Assembly: GCA_016209015.1 (NCBI GenBank)
Contig: JACQWY010000024.1
Location: 1-61,293 of the forward strand
DNA: 61,293 bases
Direction of reading: 5' to 3'
Source of the DNA: Gammaproteobacteria bacterium
GTDB lineage: Bacteria > Pseudomonadota > Gammaproteobacteria > Ga0077536
Shown here: positions 34,661-43,094 of the stretch, piece after piece
How the letters are laid out: the number at the start of each line of letters is the position of its first letter
Numbering within the stretch: the stretch's first letter is position 1
Translations under genes and position numbers: made by a program
Notes under the pieces: model-generated
Database searches by the model: none
Told to the model about the DNA's origin: nothing
The model's input: only the letters and a program-made list of their open reading frames with translations

Positions 34661-36784
34661 TTAGTCTTTGACCACCCATGCCGCACCGGAGCTGCCCATC
34701 GTGAGGGTCCAGCCCGGTTCGACGAGGTAGGTCGTGCGTGGCGTTTCGATGAGCGCGGGACCCGCGACGCGCATGCCCTCGGCCACCGCTTCGCCGTCGT
34801 AGACCGCAGTCATCATCGGCTCGGCGGCTTCGGGGAAATGGCATTCGCGCTGCGTGCGCGGCACCGGTTTCGCGTCGTCGCTCTTCGTAGAGCGCGTGAG
34901 TTCGAGCTTCTGGTGCTCGACATAGGAGACGACGCGGATCACGTTGATGCGCACGCCCGCTTCCGGCGCCTGGCTGCCCTCGCCGAAGCGCTGGGCGTAG
35001 TTGACGCTGAAGAGATCGAGGATCGTGATGATGTCCTGCATCGACGAGAGCCGGCTCAACGGGCAGGCGACGCCGATCTGCGCGAGCTGATTACCGTAGC
35101 GCATGTCGAGCTCGACGCGCGATTTGATGGCCTCCGGCGCGGCGCCCTGCCGCAGGAGATCCTCGCGGCCGCGCTGCTCGAGCTCGACGACGGTCTCGTT
35201 GAAGACGTCGAACTCCTCCAGCATCTTGCGCTTCGTGGCGTCGTAGAGCATGAGATAGAGCGACTTTTCGTGAATGTGGAGCTGGCTCATGTTGCCGGCG
35301 CCCAGCGCCGAGAACACGGAGCTGAACGGCGGCACGAGGACTTTCGTGATGCCGATGCGCGAGGCGTAACCGCACGCGTGGATCGGGCCGCCGCCGCCGT
35401 AGCTGAGGATGACGAAGTGCTTCGGGTTGTAACCCTTGACCGCGACTTCCTTGAAGATCGCCGCCGCCATGTTCGCATCGACCTTGCGCTTGATGGCTTT
35501 CGCCGCATCGATGAGTGACATGCCGGAGGGCTTGCAGATGAATTCCTCGATGGCGCGTTCGGCGCGGCGCTTGTTGATCTTGATCGTGCCGCCGGCGTAG
35601 TTGTGCTCGTCGAGGTAGCCCAGCACGAGGTTCGCGTCCGTCGTCGTCGGCACCTTGCCGCCGCGGCCGTAACAGGCCGGTCCCGGGTCGGAGCCCGCGG
35701 AATCGGGGCCGACTTCGACCGCTTCCCACAGCCGATCGTAACGCGCGATGGAACCGCCGCCCGCACCGAGCGTGTGGAGGTAGGTCATCGGCGTCGAGAC
35801 GAGCCAGCGATCGATGACGGGATTGAAGTCGTAGAACTTCACGCCGTCGGAGGTCACCAGGCCGATGTCGAAGCTCGTGCCGCCCATGTCGGTCGCGATG
35901 ATGTTCGGCTCGCTGAACTTCTCGGAGATGTAGTTCGAGGCCTCGAGACCGGCGACCGGGCCCGAGTGGATCGTCTGCAGCGAGTGCGTGGAGTTGAGCT
36001 GTGCCATGCCGCCGGTGTTGTGCACGAGCAGCATCGGGCGCTTGTAGCCGTTCTGCCGCAGCACGACTTCGAGCGTCGACATGCCGTGATACATCTGATC
36101 GTGCAGATAGGCGTCGAGCACCGCGGACATCGTGCGCGAATACTCCGCTTTGCGGCCCGCGACGCGATGCGAGAGCACGATCGGGATCGCGCCGAGCACG
36201 TGCGTCGGATACTCGCCGAGGATGATGCGCTCGACCTCCTTCTCGTGCTCGGGATTGACGACCGCGTTGATGAGCGCGACCACGAAAGCCTGCGCGCCCT
36301 GGTCGACGAGCTTGCGGACCTGCTTGCGCACGTCGTCGCCCTCGACTTCGAGCACCGAAGTGCCTTTGTAGTCGATGCGTTCCTGGATGCCGACGATCAT
36401 CGTCATCGGCACGAGCGGCACGGGACGATCCGCACCCGGGAGATCCGTCTGCTCGGTGGCGGAGAGGCCGTCGCCGTAGCCGCGCGCGCGCATCAGCGGA
36501 ACCGAGGACTCGTAGCCGGCGGTCGTGATGATGCCGACGCGCGGGCCCTTGCGCTGGATCAGCGCGTTCGTGCCGAGCGTCGTCGCATAGCGCACGGCGT
36601 CGACGCTCGAGAGCACTTCGCCGATGTCCTTGCCGATTTCGGCACAGGCCTTCTGCAGGGCGTCCATGAAGCCCGAGGCCAGATTGTGATGAGTGGTGAG
36701 TGCCTTTGCTTCGACGTATTTGTCGTCGAAGGCCAGGAAGCAGTCCGTGAACGTGCCTCCGATGTCTACGCTAACCCGCCGCAT
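34661..36784 (-). CDS. HyuA-like ATPase subunit (second copy) of the Apc-type carboxylase
   Basis: The 707-residue protein has the HyuA ATPase architecture: VDIGGTFTDCFL at about residues 5-16, ATTLGTNALIQRKG near 69-82, TDMGGTSFDIGLV near 295-307 and GAGGGSIARYDRLWEAV near 341-357. The C-terminal part carries a typical EPGWTLTMG strand near the end. Its start overlaps the end of the small zinc-ribbon gene by 14 bp, a sign of translational coupling. Together with the first HyuA-like subunit it would supply the alpha/alpha-prime pair seen in acetophenone carboxylase, where two related ATPase subunits work in one complex. Confidence 0.85.
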   Translation of the reverse strand: MRRVSVDIGGTFTDCFLAFDDKYVEAKALTTHHNLASGFMDALQKACAEIGKDIGEVLSSVDAVRYATTLGTNALIQRKGPRVGIITTAGYESSVPLMRARGYGDGLSATEQTDLPGADRPVPLVPMTMIVGIQERIDYKGTSVLEVEGDDVRKQVRKLVDQGAQAFVVALINAVVNPEHEKEVERIILGEYPTHVLGAIPIVLSHRVAGRKAEYSRTMSAVLDAYLHDQMYHGMSTLEVVLRQNGYKRPMLLVHNTGGMAQLNSTHSLQTIHSGPVAGLEASNYISEKFSEPNIIATDMGGTSFDIGLVTSDGVKFYDFNPVIDRWLVSTPMTYLHTLGAGGGSIARYDRLWEAVEVGPDSAGSDPGPACYGRGGKVPTTTDANLVLGYLDEHNYAGGTIKINKRRAERAIEEFICKPSGMSLIDAAKAIKRKVDANMAAAIFKEVAVKGYNPKHFVILSYGGGGPIHACGYASRIGITKVLVPPFSSVFSALGAGNMSQLHIHEKSLYLMLYDATKRKMLEEFDVFNETVVELEQRGREDLLRQGAAPEAIKSRVELDMRYGNQLAQIGVACPLSRLSSMQDIITILDLFSVNYAQRFGEGSQAPEAGVRINVIRVVSYVEHQKLELTRSTKSDDAKPVPRTQRECHFPEAAEPMMTAVYDGEAVAEGMRVAGPALIETPRTTYLVEPGWTLTMGSSGAAWVVKD

Positions 36785-37139
36785 TCGCTTTCCCCTCGAT
36801 CCTGGCCTGTCGTTCTTTGAGTTTGTCGATGTCGAGCTCGATGTCGTTCGTCAACGGATGACCCGGCGGCAGATATTCGTTCTCGATCAGCGTGCCGCAA
36901 TCCGGGCAGTAGAACTCGATGATCCGGCACCACTTGGGATCCGGGGCGTAGGTGTACGGATAGCTGTCGTCGAGGATCGGCCGATGGATTTCGCGCGGAT
37001 CGCGATCGTGCACGAGCAGGCCCTCCTTGTAGGGCGAGCGCGCCGGTCCGATGTCGTGGTTGCAGCGCCGGCAGTGCCAGCGCTCGGTGCCCAGATCGAT
37101 CTCCAGGTATTCCGTGATTGCTATGCGTTTGTCGCTCAT
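36771..37139 (-). CDS. Acetone carboxylase gamma-like zinc-ribbon subunit
   Basis: The 122-residue protein has two CxxC pairs, WHCRRCNHDIG at about 23-33 and FYCPDCGTLIENEY near 80-93, separated by a segment LLVHDRDPREIHRPI that matches the acetone carboxylase gamma subunit pattern (vHvRDpxxi, then ReYyCPeCGTL). Gamma subunits bind zinc and hold the carboxylase complex together. Its ATG overlaps the stop of the upstream HyuA-like gene (TAATG) and its end overlaps the next gene by 14 bp. This small subunit separates true ketone carboxylases from plain hydantoinases or oxoprolinases and is the main evidence for the function of this operon. Confidence 0.85.
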   Translation of the reverse strand: MSDKRIAITEYLEIDLGTERWHCRRCNHDIGPARSPYKEGLLVHDRDPREIHRPILDDSYPYTYAPDPKWCRIIEFYCPDCGTLIENEYLPPGHPLTNDIELDIDKLKERQARIEGKANAAG

Positions 37140-39064
37140 TACTTGTTCACCTCGAGCACCACGTCGTGGTTGCTGGTCACCGCGAGGCGCCACCCGGCCG
37201 CCACGAGGCACGTGAGATAGTCGCCTTTGATCAGGCACGGCCCGGCCAGGGCGTGGCCCGGTTGCAGATCCTTGTCGTGCACGACGGGCACGCTCACCGG
37301 CTTGCCCGCCGCGAGGCGGATTTCCGTCTGACCCGCCGTCGGCGCGGCGCTCGCCTGCTCGTTGCCCGGCGCTACGAGTGCCGAGGACGGCAGCTCGTGC
37401 ACGGCTTTCAGCGTGAGACGTGCATTGGCGTCGGCCGGCACTTTGCCGTCCACGAGCGGGGATTCCTGCACTTTGCCGTCCACGGCACGCCACAGCGAAT
37501 AGTCGTAACGGCAGGACGCGGGATCCACGCCTTCACCGTACATGTCGCGGCGCGCGCGGACTTCGAGCTCGGCCTTCACCGCCGCGAGCGCGGCCCCGGC
37601 AGCGTCGGCGGCCGGCACCTGGTATTCGTGGGCGAGATGGCTGAAACCGATGCCGAAGGCGCTGAACACCGCCGCGAAGCGCGGCACGATGACGCGCGGC
37701 ATGCCAATCGCACCGGCGATGCCGGCCGCGATCATCGGACCGCCGCCGCCGAACGCGACGAGCGTCGCCTGCTTCGGATCGCGCCCCGCCTGTTTGATGA
37801 CCGCCGCGAGATGCGCGCCGACCTCTTCCTGGAACGCGGCGATGATCGCGCTCGCGGCTTCCTGCGCGTTCTTGCCGATGTGCTCGCCGACCTGCGTCTT
37901 GACCGCCTGCAACGCACGTTCGACGTCGAGCTTGAGCTCGCCGCCGAGATACTGCTCGCCATCGAGCACGCCCGCGATGAGCAGCGCGTCGGTCAGCGTC
38001 GCGTTCGTGCCGCCGCGGCCGAAGCAGGCCGGTCCAGGGGCTGCGCCGACGGATTCGGGGCCGATCACGATCTTCCCGTCCGCGACCCTCACGATCGAGC
38101 TGCCGCCGAGACCGAAGCTCTGCAACTCCGGCAGCGGGAAGGAGGTTTGCAGCTCATCGACTTCGCCGTACGCATTCTGCGGCACGGACTTGCCCTTGAC
38201 GACGGAGACGTCGGTGGTCGTGCCGCCGATGTCCATCGCGACGAGCGTGTCGTCGCCGTAGAGCTTCGCATAGGCGAGTGTGCCCTCGAGGCCGCCGCGC
38301 GGACCCGAGCCCCAGGTCTTGATCGCGGTGGTCTTCGCGACGCGGGCGGAATCGCCGTCGTTGCGGAAGATCAGCAGCGGACGCTTGAGGTGGTGGATCT
38401 TGCAGATGTTCTCCGCGCTGTAGAGGAAGTGCTCCATGCCCGGATGCAGATAGGAGTTCACGACCGAGGTCGCGGTGCGGCGCGCGTGATCCGTGTCCTG
38501 CACGAGCTCGGTCGAAATCAGGAACGGGATTGCACCGAGCAGATGGCGCGGGTAGCGATCGAGCAGCGCTTCCTTGACGTTCTGCTCCGCCTGCGCCGAC
38601 TTGAGCGTCACGACGAGGCGCTGCGCACCGACTGACAGCAACTGGTTGATGATGCGCGTGAGCTCGTGGCCGTCGATCGCGCCGTCGGCACCGACCTTGA
38701 TGCCGCTCGGACGCTCCGGAACCATCGCCTTCCACAGATCGCTCGAGCCGAAGCGCGCGATCGCGCCGTAGACCGTCTCCTCGTCACCCGCCTCGACGAG
38801 CAGCGCGACGGGCGTGCCCTTGTGCTCGACGACGGCGTTCGTGCCGGAGGTGGTGGAGTAGCGCAGGCATTCCGTTTCGCGGATGAGTCGGGCGAGATCC
38901 TCTTCGCCGTACAGGTCGCGCGACCCGCGCTTCAGTGCTTCCATGAAACACTGTGTCAGGTCGTGCGGCGTGGTGATGGCCTTGGCGTGGACGACTTTGC
39001 CGCCACTGCTGATGCAGACGTCGGTGAACGTGCCGCCGTTGTCGATGTTGACCAGGAATCCCAT
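37139..39064 (-). CDS. HyuA-like ATPase subunit (first copy) of the Apc-type carboxylase
   Basis: The 641-residue protein (about 68 kDa) is a HyuA-type ATPase that opens the operon. Motifs: NIDNGGTFTDVC near residues 6-17, where N replaces the usual valine or isoleucine, STTSGTNAVVEHKG near 71-84, MDIGGTTTDVSVV near 279-291, and LGGSSIVRVADGK near 319-331 in place of the longer GAGGGS loop. The ATG at 39064 is chosen for its GGGGAGGT ribosome site; the frame is open for 81 further codons upstream without family sequence. A shorter, more divergent paralogue of the second HyuA-like subunit fits the two-ATPase design of acetophenone carboxylase. Confidence 0.85.
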   Translation of the reverse strand: MGFLVNIDNGGTFTDVCISSGGKVVHAKAITTPHDLTQCFMEALKRGSRDLYGEEDLARLIRETECLRYSTTSGTNAVVEHKGTPVALLVEAGDEETVYGAIARFGSSDLWKAMVPERPSGIKVGADGAIDGHELTRIINQLLSVGAQRLVVTLKSAQAEQNVKEALLDRYPRHLLGAIPFLISTELVQDTDHARRTATSVVNSYLHPGMEHFLYSAENICKIHHLKRPLLIFRNDGDSARVAKTTAIKTWGSGPRGGLEGTLAYAKLYGDDTLVAMDIGGTTTDVSVVKGKSVPQNAYGEVDELQTSFPLPELQSFGLGGSSIVRVADGKIVIGPESVGAAPGPACFGRGGTNATLTDALLIAGVLDGEQYLGGELKLDVERALQAVKTQVGEHIGKNAQEAASAIIAAFQEEVGAHLAAVIKQAGRDPKQATLVAFGGGGPMIAAGIAGAIGMPRVIVPRFAAVFSAFGIGFSHLAHEYQVPAADAAGAALAAVKAELEVRARRDMYGEGVDPASCRYDYSLWRAVDGKVQESPLVDGKVPADANARLTLKAVHELPSSALVAPGNEQASAAPTAGQTEIRLAAGKPVSVPVVHDKDLQPGHALAGPCLIKGDYLTCLVAAGWRLAVTSNHDVVLEVNK

Positions 39065-39472
39065 GCGAGATTGACCTCCCCGCTTGTTATCAGTGCTTGT
39101 ACGAGTCGGGCGTCCGCCGCGTTGCGCCGACGGAACCCGGGCGCCCGCGAACCGGCGCCATGGTCCTTGGTCCGGACGGATGCATGCGATGCCGTTCGGC
39201 CGCGGAGGCGGACCGACCGGCGCTCGAGCGCGTACGACCGGGAAACTGGTTGCCGGGTCGATGGCGCGTCTTCCGGGTGAGGGAAATCGCACCGTCGCGG
39301 ACGGCACCCTGAGTTTAATGTGTTATCAGCCAGTATGCGGCGGTTCGCGCGCCCAGGAACTCGGGCGGCCACCAGACCGGAGTCGGCATCGACGGGCGAT
39401 GCAGTGCGCGTCCCACTCGCCGGCATGCGGGGCGTGTGAGCCTGCGGCACGGTCGGCAGATGCGCTTGATTT

Positions 39473-39498
39473 GGTACCATTAAAACTCATTCGGTACC
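39473..39498. promoter_or_regulatory. Paired GGTACC boxes 20 nt apart, putative operator
   Basis: TTGGTACC (39471-39478) and GGTACCAA (39493-39500) form a perfect inverted repeat around an AT-rich 14-bp centre. Spacing of the GGTACC cores (20 nt) equals that at 29494-29519. Both pairs lie close to 220 nt upstream of a start codon (39721 here; 29276 there). Confidence 0.5.
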
Positions 39499-39520
39499 AA
39501 ACATTCAAGAGGCAGGCGGG

Positions 39521-39539
39521 GCCCCGCGGGGGCGTTTTT
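39521..39539 (+). terminator. Terminator-like hairpin with T run
   Basis: GCCCC-GCG-GGGGC is followed by GTTTTT. No plus-strand gene ends just before it. It lies about 20 nt after the paired GGTACC sites, so it could be a leader attenuator of the quinohemoprotein gene or the end of a short RNA. Confidence 0.5.
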
Positions 39540-39720
39540 CGTGCTGCAGGACAGCATCGCGCACCGCGTTCCCGGCGCAGCCCGAAACGCGCCGAAGCGC
39601 CCGTGACGCTCGCCTGCGAGGTTGGTACGCTGGCGGCCGGGACGGGTGCCCGCATCCGCTCGCGAATCACCGACAAGAATCACGTACGCCGCCGTCCGCC
39701 GGCGGGTTCGAGGGGAAATC

Positions 39721-41586
39721 ATGATGAGTACACGCCGGCTCGGCGCGTTGCTGAGCCTTTGCCTCCTGCCGTTGTCCGCTACCTTCGCCGCGCCGCCCGA
39801 TGGCAAGGCCGTTTTCGAGAAGCAATGCGCCACTTGTCATGCCTCGGGGGCGGTGCGCGCGCCGAGCATGGAAACGCTGCAGGCGATGACGCCCGCCCGC
39901 ATCGTCCGCGCCCTGAATACCGGCGCGATGCGCATCATCGGCACGTTCAACCTCACCGGCCCGCAGCGCGTCGCGGTCGCCGAGTACATCACCGGCAAGA
40001 CCTTCGACCCGAGCTGGCGGCCCGTGACGACGAACCCATGCGCACCCGCGACCTGGCCCGAGGGCAACGTGTTCGCGCGTCCGCACTGGAACGGCTGGGG
40101 CGTCGACCAGGCGAACACCCGCCTGCAGCACGCCTCCATGGCGAACCTTCCACCCGAGGACGTCTCCAGGCTCGAGCTCAAATGGGCTTTCGCCTATCCG
40201 GGCGAGACGTTCACGGAATCGCAGCCGGCAGTCGTCGGCGGGCGTCTGTTCGCGGGCAGCCCGAGCGGCCAGGTCTATGCGCTCGACGCAAAGAGCGGTT
40301 GCACGGCCTGGGTGTTCCAGGCGGACGCGCCGGTGAAAGCGCCGGTCGTGCTCGGCAGTGCGGGCGGCGACGGCAAGCTCATGGTGTTCTTCGGCGATCA
40401 ATCGGCGCGCGTCTACGCCGTCGACGCGGCGAGCGGCAAGCTCGTCTGGGAAGCGCAGGCGGACGATCATCCCGCCGCGCGCATCACCGGTGCCGCGCAG
40501 ATCTTCGAGGGCCGCGTGTACGTCGGCGTCTCCTCGCTCGAGGAAGGTCTCGCGGCCGATCCGAACTACCAGTGCTGCCGGTTCCGGGGCAGCGTCCAGG
40601 CGTACGACGCGGCGACCGGCAAGCGCCTCTGGACGCGCTACACGATCGAGGAAACACCCGCGGAGCACGGTGAACCGCGCAAGAACGGCAAGCCCGAGAT
40701 GGGCCCCTCCGGCGCGAGCGTGTGGTCGGCGCTGACCATCGATCCCAAGCTGCGCCGGATCTACGCCGGCACCGGCGACAACTATTCGCAGCCGGCGACG
40801 AAGACGAGCGACGGCATCATGGCGATCGCGATCGACACCGGCGAGACCGTCTGGACGTATCAGGGTCTCGCCGGCGACGCCTGGAACATCGGCTGCATGA
40901 CCGAGCCCCAGCACAACTGCCCGAAAGACGAAGGCCCCGATCAGGACATGGGCGCATCACCGATCGTCACCACGCTCGCGAACGGACAGCGCGTGGTGAT
41001 CGGTGCGCAGAAATCCGGCTACATGCACGTGCTCGACGCGGATCAGAACGGCAAGCTCCTCTGGAAGAAGAAGCTCGCGGAAGGCGGCGTGCAGGGCGGT
41101 CTGCAATGGGGTCAGGCGACGGACGGCGAGACGTTCTACGCCGCGGTCTCCGACGTGCGCTGGCTGACGAAGCAGGTCGTCATCGCGAGCCCGAAGCTCG
41201 ATCCCCGCCATGGCGGCGGCCTCGTCGCGGTCGATCTCGTGACCGGCAGGGAGCGCTGGCGGGCGCCGCCCGTCACCTGCGGCGGGCGTCCGAAATGCAG
41301 CCCCGCACAGACTGCGGCGGTCACGCTCATTCCGGGCGTCGTGTTCTCGGGCTCGCAGAGCGGCGAGCTCCGCGCGTTCGCGACGAACGACGGCAAGCTG
41401 CTGTGGAAGTACGACACGCTGCGCAGCTTCAAGACCGTGAACGGCGCGCCGGGCCGGGGCGGCAGCCTCGATCAGGCCGGTCCGGTCGTCGTCGACGGCT
41501 GGCTCTACGTCAATTCCGGCTACAGCAAGTGGGGCGCGAATCCCGGCAACGTCGTGCTCGCGTTCGGGCCGCGCGGCATGAATTGA
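39721..41586 (+). CDS. PQQ-dependent quinohemoprotein dehydrogenase (polyvinyl alcohol dehydrogenase-like)
   Basis: The 621-residue protein has a signal peptide (cleavage near residue 23), a cytochrome c domain with CATCH at 36-40, and then an eight-bladed PQQ propeller from about 120 with repeated ALDAxSGKxxW-type blades (VYAVDAASGKLVW near 231-243, AYDAATGKRLW near 294-304). Two adjacent cysteines (Cys285-Cys286) match the vicinal disulfide seen near PQQ in quinoprotein alcohol dehydrogenases. The N-terminal heme domain and the overall length resemble polyvinyl alcohol dehydrogenase. It acts in the periplasm and passes electrons to cytochrome c. A GAGGGG precedes the ATG at 39721. Convergent with the SQR gene. 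Substrate: an alcohol, perhaps the precursor of the ketone. Confidence 0.85.
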   Translation: MMSTRRLGALLSLCLLPLSATFAAPPDGKAVFEKQCATCHASGAVRAPSMETLQAMTPARIVRALNTGAMRIIGTFNLTGPQRVAVAEYITGKTFDPSWRPVTTNPCAPATWPEGNVFARPHWNGWGVDQANTRLQHASMANLPPEDVSRLELKWAFAYPGETFTESQPAVVGGRLFAGSPSGQVYALDAKSGCTAWVFQADAPVKAPVVLGSAGGDGKLMVFFGDQSARVYAVDAASGKLVWEAQADDHPAARITGAAQIFEGRVYVGVSSLEEGLAADPNYQCCRFRGSVQAYDAATGKRLWTRYTIEETPAEHGEPRKNGKPEMGPSGASVWSALTIDPKLRRIYAGTGDNYSQPATKTSDGIMAIAIDTGETVWTYQGLAGDAWNIGCMTEPQHNCPKDEGPDQDMGASPIVTTLANGQRVVIGAQKSGYMHVLDADQNGKLLWKKKLAEGGVQGGLQWGQATDGETFYAAVSDVRWLTKQVVIASPKLDPRHGGGLVAVDLVTGRERWRAPPVTCGGRPKCSPAQTAAVTLIPGVVFSGSQSGELRAFATNDGKLLWKYDTLRSFKTVNGAPGRGGSLDQAGPVVVDGWLYVNSGYSKWGANPGNVVLAFGPRGMN

Positions 41587-41590
41587 GGAC

Positions 41591-41662
41591 GCTCTGAACG
41601 AGACCATCCTGGACTTTTCAGAGCACGGTCTGAAAACACCGCGGGCGCCCGAGGGCGCCCGC
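41591..41662. terminator. Convergent-end hairpins (family D and a GC-rich stem)
   Basis: A GCTCTGAA...TTCAGAGC stem (41591-41624) is followed by a perfect 10-bp stem GCGGGCGCCC-GA-GGGCGCCCGC (41641-41662). They lie between the convergent quinohemoprotein and SQR genes and probably terminate both. Confidence 0.6.
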
Positions 41663-41673
41663 TCCGCTTCAGC

Positions 41674-42879
41674 TCAGGGCAGCGGCCACGGCCAGCTCCG
41701 GCCGCGCACGAGCCCGCGCCAATAGATCTCCGGCATCACGTATTTCTTCAGTAGATACATGCTGCCGCGTTCCTCCCCCTGATCGAACGGAAACGTCTCC
41801 ACCGGCTTCAGCTCGTAGTCGAACTCCGCGAGCATGAGCTTGCCGTAGCCGGTCACGAGCGGGCACGACGTGTAGCCGTAGTACTGCGCGTCGCTCGTCG
41901 TGCCCCGCAGGAACGCGAGCAGGTTCGCGACGAGGATCGGGCTCTGCGCGCGGATCGCCGCCGCGGTCTTCGACGTCGGCAGATTGCTCGCGTCGCCGAG
42001 GCTGAACACGTTCGGATAACGGACGTGCTGCATCGTCGCCTTGTTGACCTCGACCCAGCCGGCCGCGTCGCCGAGCGTGCTCTGTTTGATGAAATCCGGC
42101 GGCCCCATCGGCGGGGTGACATGGATGAGATCGTATTTCTCGACGCGCTCCTCGCCGGACTCGGCGTGCTTGAACACCGCCTCCTTCGCCTCCGGCCTGA
42201 GCTCGGTGAGCTCCTGGCGGTAGTTCACCTCGATGCCGCGCGCAGTGGCGATTGCGGACAACCGCTCCGCGTACTTCGGCGCACGGAAGATCGAGGCGAC
42301 CGCGCACATGTAGCTCACGTGCGTGACGTTGCGGATGCCAGTGCGGCGGAAGTGGTCCTCGGCGAGGAACATCACCTTGAGCGGGGCGCCCGCGCACTTG
42401 ATGGGCGTGCTCGGAATGGTGAACAGCGCGCGCCCGCCGGTGAAGCGCTGGATCTGCTCCCAGGTTGCGTTGACGGTGTCGTAGCTGTAGTTGCTGCAGA
42501 CGCCGTTTTTGCCGACGGCTTCCTGGAGACCCGGGATCTTGCCCCAGTTGATCTGCAGGCCGGCCGCGACGACGAGCGCGTCGTAGCCGAGGCGCTGACC
42601 ATCCGCAGTGACGACGCAGTTCTCCTCGGGACGGAATTCGGCAGCGGCCTGCCGGATCCACTGCACGCCCTTGGGAATCATCTCCGCCATCGGCCGCCGG
42701 CTGCGCTCTTTGGGAAAGATCCCGGCGCCGACCAGCGTCCACAGCGGCTGGTAATAATGCACGCTCGCCGGATCGACGAGCACGACTTCGAGCCCCTGAC
42801 CGCCTCGCTGCAATCGCGCCGCGACGCTGAGCCCGGCCGCGCCGGCGCCGATCACCACCACTCTCTTCTTGTTTGCCAT
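41674..42879 (-). CDS. sqr: Sulfide:quinone oxidoreductase, type II (mitochondrial-like)
   Basis: The 401-residue flavoprotein has an N-terminal FAD site VVVIGAGAAGLS at 7-18 and a second GDASNLPTSKTAAA motif near 295-308. The two redox cysteines of type II SQR appear as Cys162 in PIKCAGAP and Cys339 in GYTSCPLVTGYGK, the pattern of the human mitochondrial enzyme; Cys128 is also present. SQR oxidises sulfide to zero-valent sulfur and reduces quinone at the membrane. The ATG at 42879 follows GGGGAGG. It is divergent from the TauE/SafE-like gene of the oxidase cluster. In this setting it may protect the copper/heme oxidase from sulfide or feed electrons to it; this is inference. Confidence 0.9.
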   Translation of the reverse strand: MANKKRVVVIGAGAAGLSVAARLQRGGQGLEVVLVDPASVHYYQPLWTLVGAGIFPKERSRRPMAEMIPKGVQWIRQAAAEFRPEENCVVTADGQRLGYDALVVAAGLQINWGKIPGLQEAVGKNGVCSNYSYDTVNATWEQIQRFTGGRALFTIPSTPIKCAGAPLKVMFLAEDHFRRTGIRNVTHVSYMCAVASIFRAPKYAERLSAIATARGIEVNYRQELTELRPEAKEAVFKHAESGEERVEKYDLIHVTPPMGPPDFIKQSTLGDAAGWVEVNKATMQHVRYPNVFSLGDASNLPTSKTAAAIRAQSPILVANLLAFLRGTTSDAQYYGYTSCPLVTGYGKLMLAEFDYELKPVETFPFDQGEERGSMYLLKKYVMPEIYWRGLVRGRSWPWPLP

Positions 42880-43094
42880 GTCGCCTCCCCTCGTGACATC
42901 GCCGCACCCGGCGCATGATATACGCCGGCATGGCGTTTCGTCGCCCCGCCCCGCCCGGGCCGGCGCCGAGCCGCCGTCGGCGACGTTATGCCGCACCCGC
43001 GCCGGCAGCGTGCGCGGGATGCGCTATGATCGGGCCCGCCGTCGCGACGACGGCCACGTTCCCGGGCGGGGCCGGACCCGCGGTGATTCTGAAA

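Larger units (their letters stand above)
39065..39720. other. Divergent intergenic region between the carboxylase operon and the quinohemoprotein gene
   Basis: This 656-bp stretch holds no convincing gene. It must carry promoters for both flanking units. The features I can support are the paired GGTACC sites at 39473-39498 and a terminator-like hairpin at 39521-39539. The AT-rich short stretch around 39460-39510 is the most promoter-like part. Confidence 0.4.

Noticed and set aside
32627-35518. Plus-strand frame of 963 codons opposite the HyuB/HyuA-like genes
   Set aside because: Antisense shadow; no recognisable domain, and composition like other shadows in this window.
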